From CALDTK01 sp963837005 (GTDB lineage Bacteria > Bacteroidota > Bacteroidia > Chitinophagales > Saprospiraceae), in NCBI GenBank assembly GCA_963837005.1, contig CAWIMC010000018.1, forward strand, positions 1 through 64,000: a stretch of 64,000 nt of DNA, given 5' to 3'. This document shows positions 55,131 through 63,073 of the stretch, piece after piece. The notes below the pieces were generated by a model, which saw only the letters and a program-made list of their open reading frames with translations, did no database searches and was not told the DNA's origin. The first letter of the stretch is position 1. Every line of letters begins with the position of its first letter. The position numbers and the translations under genes are program-made.

Positions 55131-55829
55131 ATGAAATTGCTGCTCTGCGTCTCGGCTGCCGTCCTACTCATCTTCAGCTGCAAAAACGGCGATGACCCCG
55201 TGGTGCCGCCCGTCAAACCCGTGCCCGACCAACTCTACTACCTCGCCCTCGGCGACAGCTACACCATCGGCGAGAGCGTGCCGCAGACGGAGAGCTTCCC
55301 CTTTCAGCTCACGGCGGACCTCCAGGCGAAGAATTACAATTTCGCCGAGCCGACGGTCATCGCGCAGACGGGCTGGCGCAGCGACGTACTGCTAGCCAAC
55401 ATCCGGGCGGACAACGTCGGTCCAAAGGCAGACTTGATCACGGTTTTGATCGGGGTCAACGATCAGTTCCAGGGCCGTACAGCGGAGAGCTTTCGCCAAA
55501 ACTTCGTGACCCTGCTCGACCGGGCCGAGTCGCTAGCGAAGGGCGGCCGCGAGGACATCGTCGTGGTCACGATCCCGGACTACTCGGCTACGCCCTTTGC
55601 CGTGGGTACGGACACGATGGCCATTCGCGTAGCGCTCGACAGGTTTGACGCGGTGATCATGGAGGAGAGCGAGAAGCGAGGTCTGCCGGTCGTGGACATT
55701 ACGCCGGGCAGTAAGGAGGCAAGGACAGATGCTAGTCTGGTGGCGGATGATGGACTGCATCCTTCGGGGAAGATGTACGACACGTGGGTAGCGCAGTTGG
55801 TGCCCGTGGTGGAGGGGGTGTTGAAGTGA
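55131..55829 (+). CDS. SGNH/GDSL hydrolase lipoprotein
   Basis: 232 residues with a lipoprotein signal (VSAAVLLIFSC, Cys 17). SGNH blocks are visible: LALGDSYTIGES (block I Ser), LITVLIGVNDQFQG (block III Asn) and DDGLHPSGKMYDTW (block V Asp/His). It is probably a periplasmic esterase or deacetylase acting on lipids or glycans. A mini-hairpin with outer G-T pair is at 55488. A near-copy (55097-55111) ends 19 bp before the start codon. Confidence 0.9.
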   Translation: MKLLLCVSAAVLLIFSCKNGDDPVVPPVKPVPDQLYYLALGDSYTIGESVPQTESFPFQLTADLQAKNYNFAEPTVIAQTGWRSDVLLANIRADNVGPKADLITVLIGVNDQFQGRTAESFRQNFVTLLDRAESLAKGGREDIVVVTIPDYSATPFAVGTDTMAIRVALDRFDAVIMEESEKRGLPVVDITPGSKEARTDASLVADDGLHPSGKMYDTWVAQLVPVVEGVLK

Positions 55830-56095
55830 TGGGCGCTACGCGCTTTTGAGGATTTGACGCGGAGTCGCGGAGGAACGCGGAGGAACGCGGAGGTTTTTGG
55901 GGGCGCAGGCAGTGGCACCGGCTCTGCGGACGGTGGGAGTGGCGACGTTTAGTTCTTTGCGGTTCTGTCGCGGAACCTTGTGGGGCCGGCAGGGGCTTGC
56001 ATTCTAGTATTGAAAAATATTGGGGTCCGTGCAGCACTAGCTGTCTTTTCTGCATCAAGCCTGCACACGGCTGCCCGCCGGCTTAAACTCGATTC
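55830..56095. other. Intergenic with short CGCGGAGGAA repeats
   Basis: No gene. Three 9-12 bp units of the type CGCGGAGGAA occur at about 55865-55890, and the stretch ends in an AT-rich segment (TATTGAAAAATATTGGGG, about 56010) that may carry the promoter of the next lipoprotein gene. Confidence 0.4.
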
Positions 56096-57910
56096 ATGAT
56101 ACGCCTCCTGTCCCTTACGCTGCTCTTCCTCGTGTTTGCATTCGCGGCCTGCGAGAAAGACAAGCTCTCCATCACCGAATCGACGGAGTTAAATCTCTTT
56201 GGGGAGTTGGCCCCGGCTACGATCTCTGCTTACGGGCAGCTTACCGATGATGCCGGCAATCCAGTAGCAGACGCCAAGGTCGAGGCAGGCGACGTGTCAA
56301 CGACCACGGACATCCAGGGGCTATGGCGCATCGAGAACGCTAAGGTAAAGGCCACCTTTGGCTACATCACCTTCGAATCCGCGGGTCACCTCCACGGTTC
56401 GCGGACGGTGTACGCGCGGGAGGGGAGCCTGTACGAAGTGAATGTGGAGTTGCTGCGGCGTGACCAGTCCTTTAGCGTAGACGCGGCGAGCGGCGGCACG
56501 GTGACGCTGCCCGGCTCGGAGGCGACGGTGGCCTTCAGGGCGGGGGCTTTCGCCAAAACCGATGGCACGCCCATCACGAGCGGCTCGGTAAAGGTCATCG
56601 CGCACTACCTCGACCCGAACGATACGCGGACCTACGATCGAATGCCGGGTGATTTACGCGGTGTCTCACTTACCGCAGATGGTACACCCGGACGCGATAT
56701 CACGCTATTGACGAGCTACGGCATGATGGCGGTGGAGTTAGTGACGGACGACGGCACCGAGGCTAAACTGGCCGACGGCCAAAAGGCTACGCTCACCATG
56801 CCGCTGGCAGGTAGAGCCGCAGCAACGGCTCCGACGAGCATCCCGATGTGGTACTTCAACGAGGCGGCTGGCATTTGGGTGGAAGACGGCCTGGCGACGC
56901 GGCAGGGCGATGCTTACGTTGGTACGGTTAGTCACTTCACCTTTTGGAATTGTGATGTGCCAAATGACTTCGTGGAGTTGTGTGGGAATGTGGGCTTCGA
57001 GGCGGTAGGGACTGAGACTGCTCCGCGGACGACGCCGCTACAGGTACGGATCACGAGCACGCGCTTCGGGACGCGTACGACTTTTGTGGATGCGAAAGGG
57101 AATTTTTGCGGGGCGGTACCGAAGGGGGAGACTTTGGCGCTGGAGGTAATTGGGGATTGTGGGGAGGTAGTGTTTTCGAAGTCGGTGGGCCCGTTTGCGG
57201 AGAAGACCTTGTTAAGTCCAGTTTCAGTACCGACAAGCGGTGCGCGAGTAATAAAAGTAACTGGGCGGGTAGTATGCGCTGGAGAGGTTCCTTCCGGCGC
57301 CACCTTGGTGATTATATTAGAAAACGGTTCAAGCGTCTTCTCATCTACAGCTCCGGACGGTACATTTTCGACAGTTGTACTTGCATGTAGCCCAAGCACT
57401 GCAAGGTTTAAGATTATATCTACTGCCAGTAATTCAGGATCACCCACGATACCCTTTCAACTTGATTCGGATGTCGATTTTGGCTCTGTTGATATTTGTA
57501 CTGAGCAATTAGATACTTACATTAGCTTGATCAGCGACGGTGATGTCATCTACTTTAGCGAGTCATTGCGTTCAATTCTACTTCAAGACGGAAACCGATT
57601 CTTAAGCTCGGACGCTAAAATCCCACTCGATGGTGCTGGTTTATCAGTCCAATTCTATTCGTCTGTGCTAAATAATCCATCTGGCACATACACCATCAGC
57701 GGAACGAATGGACAAAGTCAAGTAGGCCTTGGAAGCAGCTTCAACCGACTAGAGATCTACTTCCTTGATGGCCTACCCATCGAGTTATTAAGGGAAGGAG
57801 ATCCGATAAAAGTTACAGGCTCGATAGTTGCCGATGACGTCCCTGTTCGCCTTGGCGATTCGACTACTAGACGAAGTATTGACTTGAAATTCAGCTACTT
57901 TGAGAAATAG
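56096..57910 (+). CDS. Lipoprotein with carboxypeptidase-regulatory-like domain
   Basis: 604 residues. The lipobox is FAFAAC (Cys about 19). Residues about 45-120 form an Ig-like carboxypeptidase-regulatory domain (GQLTDDAGNPVADAKVEAGD). A middle beta-rich domain follows (ASGGTVTLPGSEATVAFRAG, GMMAVELVTDDGTEAKLADG), then a second Ig-like region. The design resembles surface lipoproteins of Bacteroidota with no enzymatic motif. The last 220 codons (57240 onward) are noticeably AT-richer than the rest, suggesting a recombined 3' end. A mini-hairpin at 56545 encodes AFAKT. Function unknown. Confidence 0.75.
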   Translation: MIRLLSLTLLFLVFAFAACEKDKLSITESTELNLFGELAPATISAYGQLTDDAGNPVADAKVEAGDVSTTTDIQGLWRIENAKVKATFGYITFESAGHLHGSRTVYAREGSLYEVNVELLRRDQSFSVDAASGGTVTLPGSEATVAFRAGAFAKTDGTPITSGSVKVIAHYLDPNDTRTYDRMPGDLRGVSLTADGTPGRDITLLTSYGMMAVELVTDDGTEAKLADGQKATLTMPLAGRAAATAPTSIPMWYFNEAAGIWVEDGLATRQGDAYVGTVSHFTFWNCDVPNDFVELCGNVGFEAVGTETAPRTTPLQVRITSTRFGTRTTFVDAKGNFCGAVPKGETLALEVIGDCGEVVFSKSVGPFAEKTLLSPVSVPTSGARVIKVTGRVVCAGEVPSGATLVIILENGSSVFSSTAPDGTFSTVVLACSPSTARFKIISTASNSGSPTIPFQLDSDVDFGSVDICTEQLDTYISLISDGDVIYFSESLRSILLQDGNRFLSSDAKIPLDGAGLSVQFYSSVLNNPSGTYTISGTNGQSQVGLGSSFNRLEIYFLDGLPIELLREGDPIKVTGSIVADDVPVRLGDSTTRRSIDLKFSYFEK

Positions 57911-57957
57911 CATTGCAGCCAATAACATTGACTTCCGTAAGCTGTGAACTGTTCACT

Positions 57958-58524
57958 TTGATCAAGTTTCCCCTCCTCCTCCCCGCCGCCCGCCGCGGCG
58001 AACGCCCCGCACAGCACGCGCTGTACGAGGCGTTCGCCGCGCAGGTATTCGGGGTCTGCCTGCGGTACGCGAGTTCGCGCGCCGAGGCCGACGACTGGGC
58101 GCAGGACACCTGGGTGGCGGCCTTCGGGAAGCTCGACCAGTACAACGGCGAAGGTCCGTTCGGGGCCTGGCTGCGGCGCGTGGCGGTGACGACGTGTTTG
58201 ATGGCACTGCGGCGGCAACGGCGCTTCGTCATCGACGCGGTGGCGGCCGAGCAACTCGGTCGCGATGAAAGTCCGCTGCCGGCCGGTCTGCAGGTCGACC
58301 CGAGCGTCCTCGCCAGTCTGAATGCCGAGGAGCTGATCGGCTACATCCAGGCCCTGCCGGAGGGCTTTCGGGCGGTCTTCAACTTGGTGGCCATCGAGGG
58401 CTACTCGCACGCGGAGGCGGCAGAATTACTCGGTATTTCAGCCGGGACCTCGCGTTCACAACTCACTCGCGCTCGCGCGGCGCTCCAGGCGCGGCTGCAC
58501 AAAATGCTCACGATATGTCTTTGA
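57958..58524 (+). CDS. ECF RNA polymerase sigma factor (module 2)
   Basis: 188 residues from TTG 57958, an earlier TTG (57913) being possible; neither is an ATG, as in module 1. Region 2 includes QHALYEAFAAQVFGVCLRYA and ADDWAQDTWVAAFGKLDQY; region 4 includes LPEGFRAVFNLVAIEGYSHA and GISAGTSRSQLTRARAALQA. The C-terminus (ICL) and the 10-bp overlap with the next gene match module 1, so the two modules are paralogous. It likely answers to the partner encoded by the overlapping gene. Confidence 0.88.
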   Translation: MIKFPLLLPAARRGERPAQHALYEAFAAQVFGVCLRYASSRAEADDWAQDTWVAAFGKLDQYNGEGPFGAWLRRVAVTTCLMALRRQRRFVIDAVAAEQLGRDESPLPAGLQVDPSVLASLNAEELIGYIQALPEGFRAVFNLVAIEGYSHAEAAELLGISAGTSRSQLTRARAALQARLHKMLTICL

Positions 58525-59912
58525 AGGATCAGGATTTCGATACCGCGGCGCAGCAGCTGCTGCGGAACTTCGAGGCGGCGCCGGCGGTGGGGAGCTGGGC
58601 GCTGGTAAGTGCGCGCTTGCCGGAGGGGAGGCGGAAGTCGGGTGTGCTTTGGGGAGTGATGATTTTATTAGTGTTTGCGGGGTTGGGGATGGCGGCGTTT
58701 GACTCGCTCCGCGAGCGCCGCGATATGCCTACTAACGCTGATTTTAACACCACGCCGCAATGGGGCGAAGGGGACCCGCTACAAAGTAAGCGGGCCACAG
58801 CGACGGAATGGGATTCGAGCCCCGCTCCCGAGCAACACAGAGGCTCGATAGCTGCGCGATCTGGGGCGGCGTTCGACTCGCTCCGCGAGTGCCGCCATGG
58901 GCCTACGAGCCACAAAGCCGTCAATTACCTAGCGGCAAAGCCATCGAGTCACAAAAAAGTAGTCCAAAAGCTCGATGAGGAGCTTATTAAACTCAGCAAC
59001 ACCGCAGGTGCCACTACGAGCCGTGTAGCCGTCGCGGCAGTCTCTCCTAATTTAAATTCAACTCCAACCGATATAATTCACAATATAAAAGTAGCTACCA
59101 CCTCCTCAACTATCTACGACTATTCCCAAGTCCCTTTATCTTCAGTAATCGCCGTCCTGAGCGACGACAAATTCTCCCTCGGCCCCGACATCCCCTGCCC
59201 CACGTTCGGCAAAGGCAAGCAGTGGGTGTTCGGCGTCCGAGCCAACGTCGGGCCGGGCATCGTGATGCGGGACGTCGAGGCGCCCTCCAGCGAACTGCGC
59301 AACTATGCGCGGCTGCGGGACTCGGTCGAGGAGCGCCAGTTGCAGCCACGGGTGGGGCTATACGTAGAGGCGGTTCACAGCAGTGGACTGTTTGTGCGGG
59401 GCGGGGTGGACTACCGGATGTACCGCAGCCGGGTCCGGGCGCGCGGACCGCAAACGCAGACCACGACACTGGTGGAAGTGCGGGATCCGATTTCGAATAA
59501 CTTAATCCGCACGGATACGACTATTACTGTGTCGACGAGCACGAGCACCGTGTACAATCGCGTGCAGACGGTCACGCCGGTGGTGGGACTCGGGTTTCAG
59601 AAGACCTTCGGGCGGGTGACGCCTTACGTTTTGGCGCAAGCCGGATTCGAACTCACGCTCAAAAGCCGGGGCACCGTGCCAGATCCGCTCGGCGTGCCGG
59701 TAGACCTCAATCAAACGGATGAATATATTACTCGGCAGCCGGGCTTTCAGTTGGGGGGGGCGGTAGGTTTTGACGTAAGTCTCCACGAGCAGTGGGCCGT
59801 GGGCCTGAGCGTAGACTACTTGCAACTCGGCAGCCTGCGTGACGCGGAAGACCCGATCGACTACCGGCAAAGCGCCGTGACGCCGGGGCTCAATCTCGTC
59901 TACCGGCTGTAG
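58515..59912 (+). CDS. Anti-sigma-like protein with membrane helix and barrel-like C-terminus (module 2)
   Basis: 465 residues; ATG 58515 overlaps the sigma stop. A short cytosolic part (NFEAAPAVGSWALVSARLPE) leads to one helix (VLWGVMILLVFAGLGMAAFD, about 43-62) and a long Ser/Thr/Ala-rich linker. From about residue 230 comes a barrel-like domain: WVFGVRANVGPGIVMRDVE, GLYVEAVHSSGLFVRGGVDY, YVLAQAGFELTLKSRG, ending GLNLVYRL. The order matches the product of 51870-53174 although the sequences are diverged. Mini-hairpins at 59628 and 59767 (GAC/GTC stem). Confidence 0.65.
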   Translation: MSLKDQDFDTAAQQLLRNFEAAPAVGSWALVSARLPEGRRKSGVLWGVMILLVFAGLGMAAFDSLRERRDMPTNADFNTTPQWGEGDPLQSKRATATEWDSSPAPEQHRGSIAARSGAAFDSLRECRHGPTSHKAVNYLAAKPSSHKKVVQKLDEELIKLSNTAGATTSRVAVAAVSPNLNSTPTDIIHNIKVATTSSTIYDYSQVPLSSVIAVLSDDKFSLGPDIPCPTFGKGKQWVFGVRANVGPGIVMRDVEAPSSELRNYARLRDSVEERQLQPRVGLYVEAVHSSGLFVRGGVDYRMYRSRVRARGPQTQTTTLVEVRDPISNNLIRTDTTITVSTSTSTVYNRVQTVTPVVGLGFQKTFGRVTPYVLAQAGFELTLKSRGTVPDPLGVPVDLNQTDEYITRQPGFQLGGAVGFDVSLHEQWAVGLSVDYLQLGSLRDAEDPIDYRQSAVTPGLNLVYRL

Positions 59913-59924
59913 TACATTCCGGGC

Positions 59925-60929
59925 ATGAAAGCACTGCTCTTTGCGCTCACGCTAGTCTCTGTCGGTGCCTGCGCACAGGATGGGTCTACCGCTGATACGG
60001 CTTCCGCCAAAACCATCGCGCCCGATGCCAAGGGCGTGCGGATGATTCCGATCACGACGCCGAAAGGCGATTTTGAGGTGTACACGCGGCAACTGGGGCA
60101 GAGCGATAAGCTGAAAGTCTTGCTGCTTCACGGCGGTCCTGGCGGCACCTTCGAATTCTGGGAGCCCCTCGGCGAGCGCTTGCCGGCCGAAGGCATCGAG
60201 GTATACTATTACGACCAACTCGGCAGCTACCACTCGAGCCAGCCGAGCGATACGAGCCTCTGGAACATCCCGCGCTTCGTGGACGAGGTGGACCAGGTGC
60301 GGCGGGCGCTGGGAATGGACTCGACCAACTTTATCCTGCTCGGCCAGAGCTGGGGCGGCATCCTCGCGATGGAGTACGCGCTGGCGCACCCGACGGCGCT
60401 GAAGGGTTTGGTGGTGAGCAACATGATGTCGAGCGTGCCAGCCTACAATGACTACGTGGCTAGCGTGCTGGCGCCAAAACTCCCACCCGCAGTGCGTGAC
60501 AGCCTCGCTGTGATCGAAGCCGCCAAGGACTACGCCAATCCGCGCTACATGGGGCTGCTGATGGAGCACTACTACCCGCGCCACGTGCTCAACGCGCCGC
60601 TGGCTGAGTGGCCCGCCCCGGTCACGGCCGCCTTCGAGCACTTGAATCCTGAGGTGTACGTCCACATGCAAGGTCCGAGCGAGTTCGGCATCAAAGGCGA
60701 CGCGACCCTGCAGGGTTGGGACGTCACCGATCGGCTACCGGAGATTAAGGTACCGACCTTGGTGATCGCGGGCGAGGAAGACACGATGGATCCGGCGTAC
60801 TTGAAAATGATGTCGGAGCGGATGCCGCGCGGGAGCTACTTGCTGAATCCAGGAGGAGGGCACTTGGTGCAATACGATAGCCGGGAGACGTATTTTCCGG
60901 GCTTGATCGGGTGGCTGAAGGGCCTTTAG
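59925..60929 (+). CDS. Proline iminopeptidase-family alpha/beta hydrolase, lipoprotein
   Basis: 334 residues. The signal ends in a lipobox (LVSVGAC, Cys 16). The fold has LLLHGGPGGTFEFWEPLG (oxyanion HGGPG), LGQSWGGILAMEYALAHP (nucleophile Ser in GQSWGG), TLVIAGEEDTMDP (Asp) and GGGHLVQYD (His). This is the proline iminopeptidase / tricorn-interacting factor type that removes N-terminal residues from short peptides. It starts 12 bp after the module 2 membrane gene. A GGAA-loop mini-hairpin (59999-60013) lies just after the signal. Confidence 0.9.
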   Translation: MKALLFALTLVSVGACAQDGSTADTASAKTIAPDAKGVRMIPITTPKGDFEVYTRQLGQSDKLKVLLLHGGPGGTFEFWEPLGERLPAEGIEVYYYDQLGSYHSSQPSDTSLWNIPRFVDEVDQVRRALGMDSTNFILLGQSWGGILAMEYALAHPTALKGLVVSNMMSSVPAYNDYVASVLAPKLPPAVRDSLAVIEAAKDYANPRYMGLLMEHYYPRHVLNAPLAEWPAPVTAAFEHLNPEVYVHMQGPSEFGIKGDATLQGWDVTDRLPEIKVPTLVIAGEEDTMDPAYLKMMSERMPRGSYLLNPGGGHLVQYDSRETYFPGLIGWLKGL

Positions 60930-60935
60930 AGATTA

Positions 60936-61105
60936 TGCCTGCGGCGCTCAACGCGAAGGCGCGATAATGAGCGCGAAGGGCGCAAAGCCTGGCGAACGCG
61001 AGGAGGTCGGGAGAGCGCACCTAGCAGCGACCTCCCGACGGTGCATCGGGTTTGCGCCCTTTGCGGGGCTTCAAATTTGCGCCTTCGCGTTAAGCGCCGC
61101 AGGCA
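60936..61105. repeat. 170-bp nested inverted repeat between convergent genes
   Basis: Outer arms 60936-60962 and 61079-61105 match at 26 of 27 positions. A second pair inside (AAGGGCGCAAA with TTTGCGCCCTT) and a third (GTCGGGAG with CTCCCGAC) nest within it, so almost the whole segment can fold into one long hairpin. It fills the gap between two convergent genes and may end both transcripts; it may also be a mobile non-coding repeat. Confidence 0.8.
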
Positions 61106-61119
61106 AAGACCTTACTAGC

Positions 61120-61597
61120 TTAAAATAGCCCCACCACCCAGCTACCTATTAAATAGAGCAGCCACGTCAGCGCGCCGCCGATAAGCGCCAACACGACCAG
61201 GGCCATGAGTACCACCGGCCAGGCACTGCCGCGGTATTTATCCTTTGCGTAGTAGTCCTCGAGCAGCTTCACGTTGCGGTTGTTTGCTTTGTAGACTACG
61301 TCAAACAGGTCGCCGAGCACCGGGATCGCACCTACGAAGGCATCAATGGTGACGTTGATCAGCATCCGGGCCACGAGCTGCGGACTCGCCCCGTGACGCG
61401 CCATCGTCAGCACCAGACCCGCCGAGGCCACGAAAGCCCACCGCGTCACCACCAACCGGCAGCAAGCCCACGATACTCTCCAAGCCGAAGCGAAAGTCCG
61501 TGCCCGGCACCTTGAACTGCGAGTCCATGAGTTTGGCCAGCGCAGCCACGTTTTTGAGGGCTTTGTTCTGGTCGGTGGCGAGGCGGGTGTCGGGCAT
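61120..61597 (-). pseudogene. DUF4112 protein, one-base frameshift
   Basis: From ATG 61597 (MPDTRLATDQNKALKNVAAL) the protein reads LAKLMDSQFKVPGTDFRFGL and ESIVGLLPVGGDAVGF, the DUF4112 signature. At the AAA of 61433-61435 the frame changes, and the next frame continues VASAGLVLTMARHGASPQLV, AFVGAIPVLGDLFDVVYKAN and a membrane helix (VVLMALVVLALIGGALTWLL). One extra base in the homopolymer explains it. About 158 residues when repaired; a membrane protein of unknown role. The start could also be 61642. Confidence 0.75.
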
Positions 61598-61684
61598 ACG
61601 AATACGCACAACGTCCCTTTGGGTGACTCTGTTAAAACGCACCCGGCTCGGCGCATATCGGTTCGGCCAAACGTTGTCGTCGGT

Positions 61685-63016
61685 ATGAAACTAGTCTACC
61701 CTAGCCTTGCGGCGGCGCTGGTCCTGTGTTTTGGCGCAAGCTCAATGGGCGCACAAGTCGAGGTCTCGGCTGGCTTCGGCGTGCACGCCAGTCGCCTCGT
61801 AGATCGCAGCAACCACAACGTAGGCTTTGGGCCGAGATTCGGGCAGCGAACTTTCGCAAATCCGGGGGTGAGCGCAACGGTGGCGTACCGGCCCAATGAG
61901 CGATTTGCCGTGCGGGGCGTAGCCAGTATCTCGGAGCGGGAGGTCAGCTTCGATTTTAATGGGCTCAGGGGCTTTTTCGGCAATTCCGTTGCCCGCTCGG
62001 CGGACTTCGGCCTCGAGGCGGCGTACTACCCGAGCGGCTGGTTTTCGATCGGGGCGGGCGGCGGCGTTGCGTATACGCGCTCACGAGGACCGGGGAGCGA
62101 CCCGTTCGGCCGCCCCATGCCGGCCCCGACCTTCACCGGCACGCTCGTCCCCCAGAGCTTCGGGTTCGCCAATCTCGCCTTGGAAGCTTATGCGGGTCTC
62201 GTCACGCTACGGGTAGCGCCGTACGTGTCGCTCACCGACATCTACGATCCGGAGGTCCGACGCTTTATCATCAACGGGCAGCCCAATCAGCAACGAGGCA
62301 ACTGGCTCGGCCTCAACGCGACAGTGATGGTAAGGGCGCCTTTCGGCAAAACCCGCTACGGCGCTCCGATCACGTTCGACTCTTTGCTCGACCGAACGAC
62401 CGGGGGCCTGGCGGACAGGATGCCGCGCTGGGGAGTTGGCTTTAGCGGGAGTGTCTCCGCTCCGATCGCGACACTCGGGGCCAGCCCCCGTGACGGCCAC
62501 TCCCCCGGGCCGGCGCAACAGCGATTTGCCCTTCAGTTTACCTACGCCCTCGACGACGACTGGCGACTGCGCGGGAGCCTCGGCATCAATCGCCTCCGCA
62601 GCTACACCGATCTAAGCACCGAGGAGCAGCTCACCTCGCCACAGAGCGTGACCAACTTCAAGGGTGTCGATCTCATGGTCGGCGCCGAACGGCGTGTGTG
62701 GCGCGAGCTCTACGTCGCGGCGGATTTTGGGCCGCTCAATCGCTTCAATCGGTTTACCTCCCCGGTCGACCAGGATGGCTTCGACGGACGCTTTGGCAGT
62801 GCTGGCGACCATCCGCTCGCCCAGGTCATCTGGTACAGCAACACGCAGGCCTTCTGGCAAACCACCGACCGCCTTCGCCTCGGCGCACAGGTCGGCTTTA
62901 CGCTCAACGACGCTCACGGCTCGGAGCCGGACCAGCGCATTCAACCCGCCCGAGATCGCGACGGGCGCTGGCTCAGCCTCGGAGCGACGGCTAGCTATTT
63001 GGTGCTGAAAGGCTAG
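61685..63016 (+). CDS. Predicted outer-membrane barrel protein, paralog A
   Basis: 443 residues from ATG 61685, which gives a signal peptide (LAAALVLCFGASSMGAQ). The body has Gly/aromatic strands of a barrel: VEVSAGFGVHASRLVD, DFGLEAAYYPSGWFSIGAGG, LALEAYAGLVTLRVAPYVSL, NWLGLNATVMVRAPFGKTRY, ending WLSLGATASYLVLKG. It is clearly homologous to the next gene. Mini-hairpins at 61728 (signal peptide) and 62338 (APFGKT) occur at the same places as in the paralog. No family name is recognised. Confidence 0.75.
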   Translation: MKLVYPSLAAALVLCFGASSMGAQVEVSAGFGVHASRLVDRSNHNVGFGPRFGQRTFANPGVSATVAYRPNERFAVRGVASISEREVSFDFNGLRGFFGNSVARSADFGLEAAYYPSGWFSIGAGGGVAYTRSRGPGSDPFGRPMPAPTFTGTLVPQSFGFANLALEAYAGLVTLRVAPYVSLTDIYDPEVRRFIINGQPNQQRGNWLGLNATVMVRAPFGKTRYGAPITFDSLLDRTTGGLADRMPRWGVGFSGSVSAPIATLGASPRDGHSPGPAQQRFALQFTYALDDDWRLRGSLGINRLRSYTDLSTEEQLTSPQSVTNFKGVDLMVGAERRVWRELYVAADFGPLNRFNRFTSPVDQDGFDGRFGSAGDHPLAQVIWYSNTQAFWQTTDRLRLGAQVGFTLNDAHGSEPDQRIQPARDRDGRWLSLGATASYLVLKG

Positions 63017-63073
63017 ATGTTAAATGTATACGGACACTGCGCTGACATCCGAGTGCACACGTTTGAAATCCCA

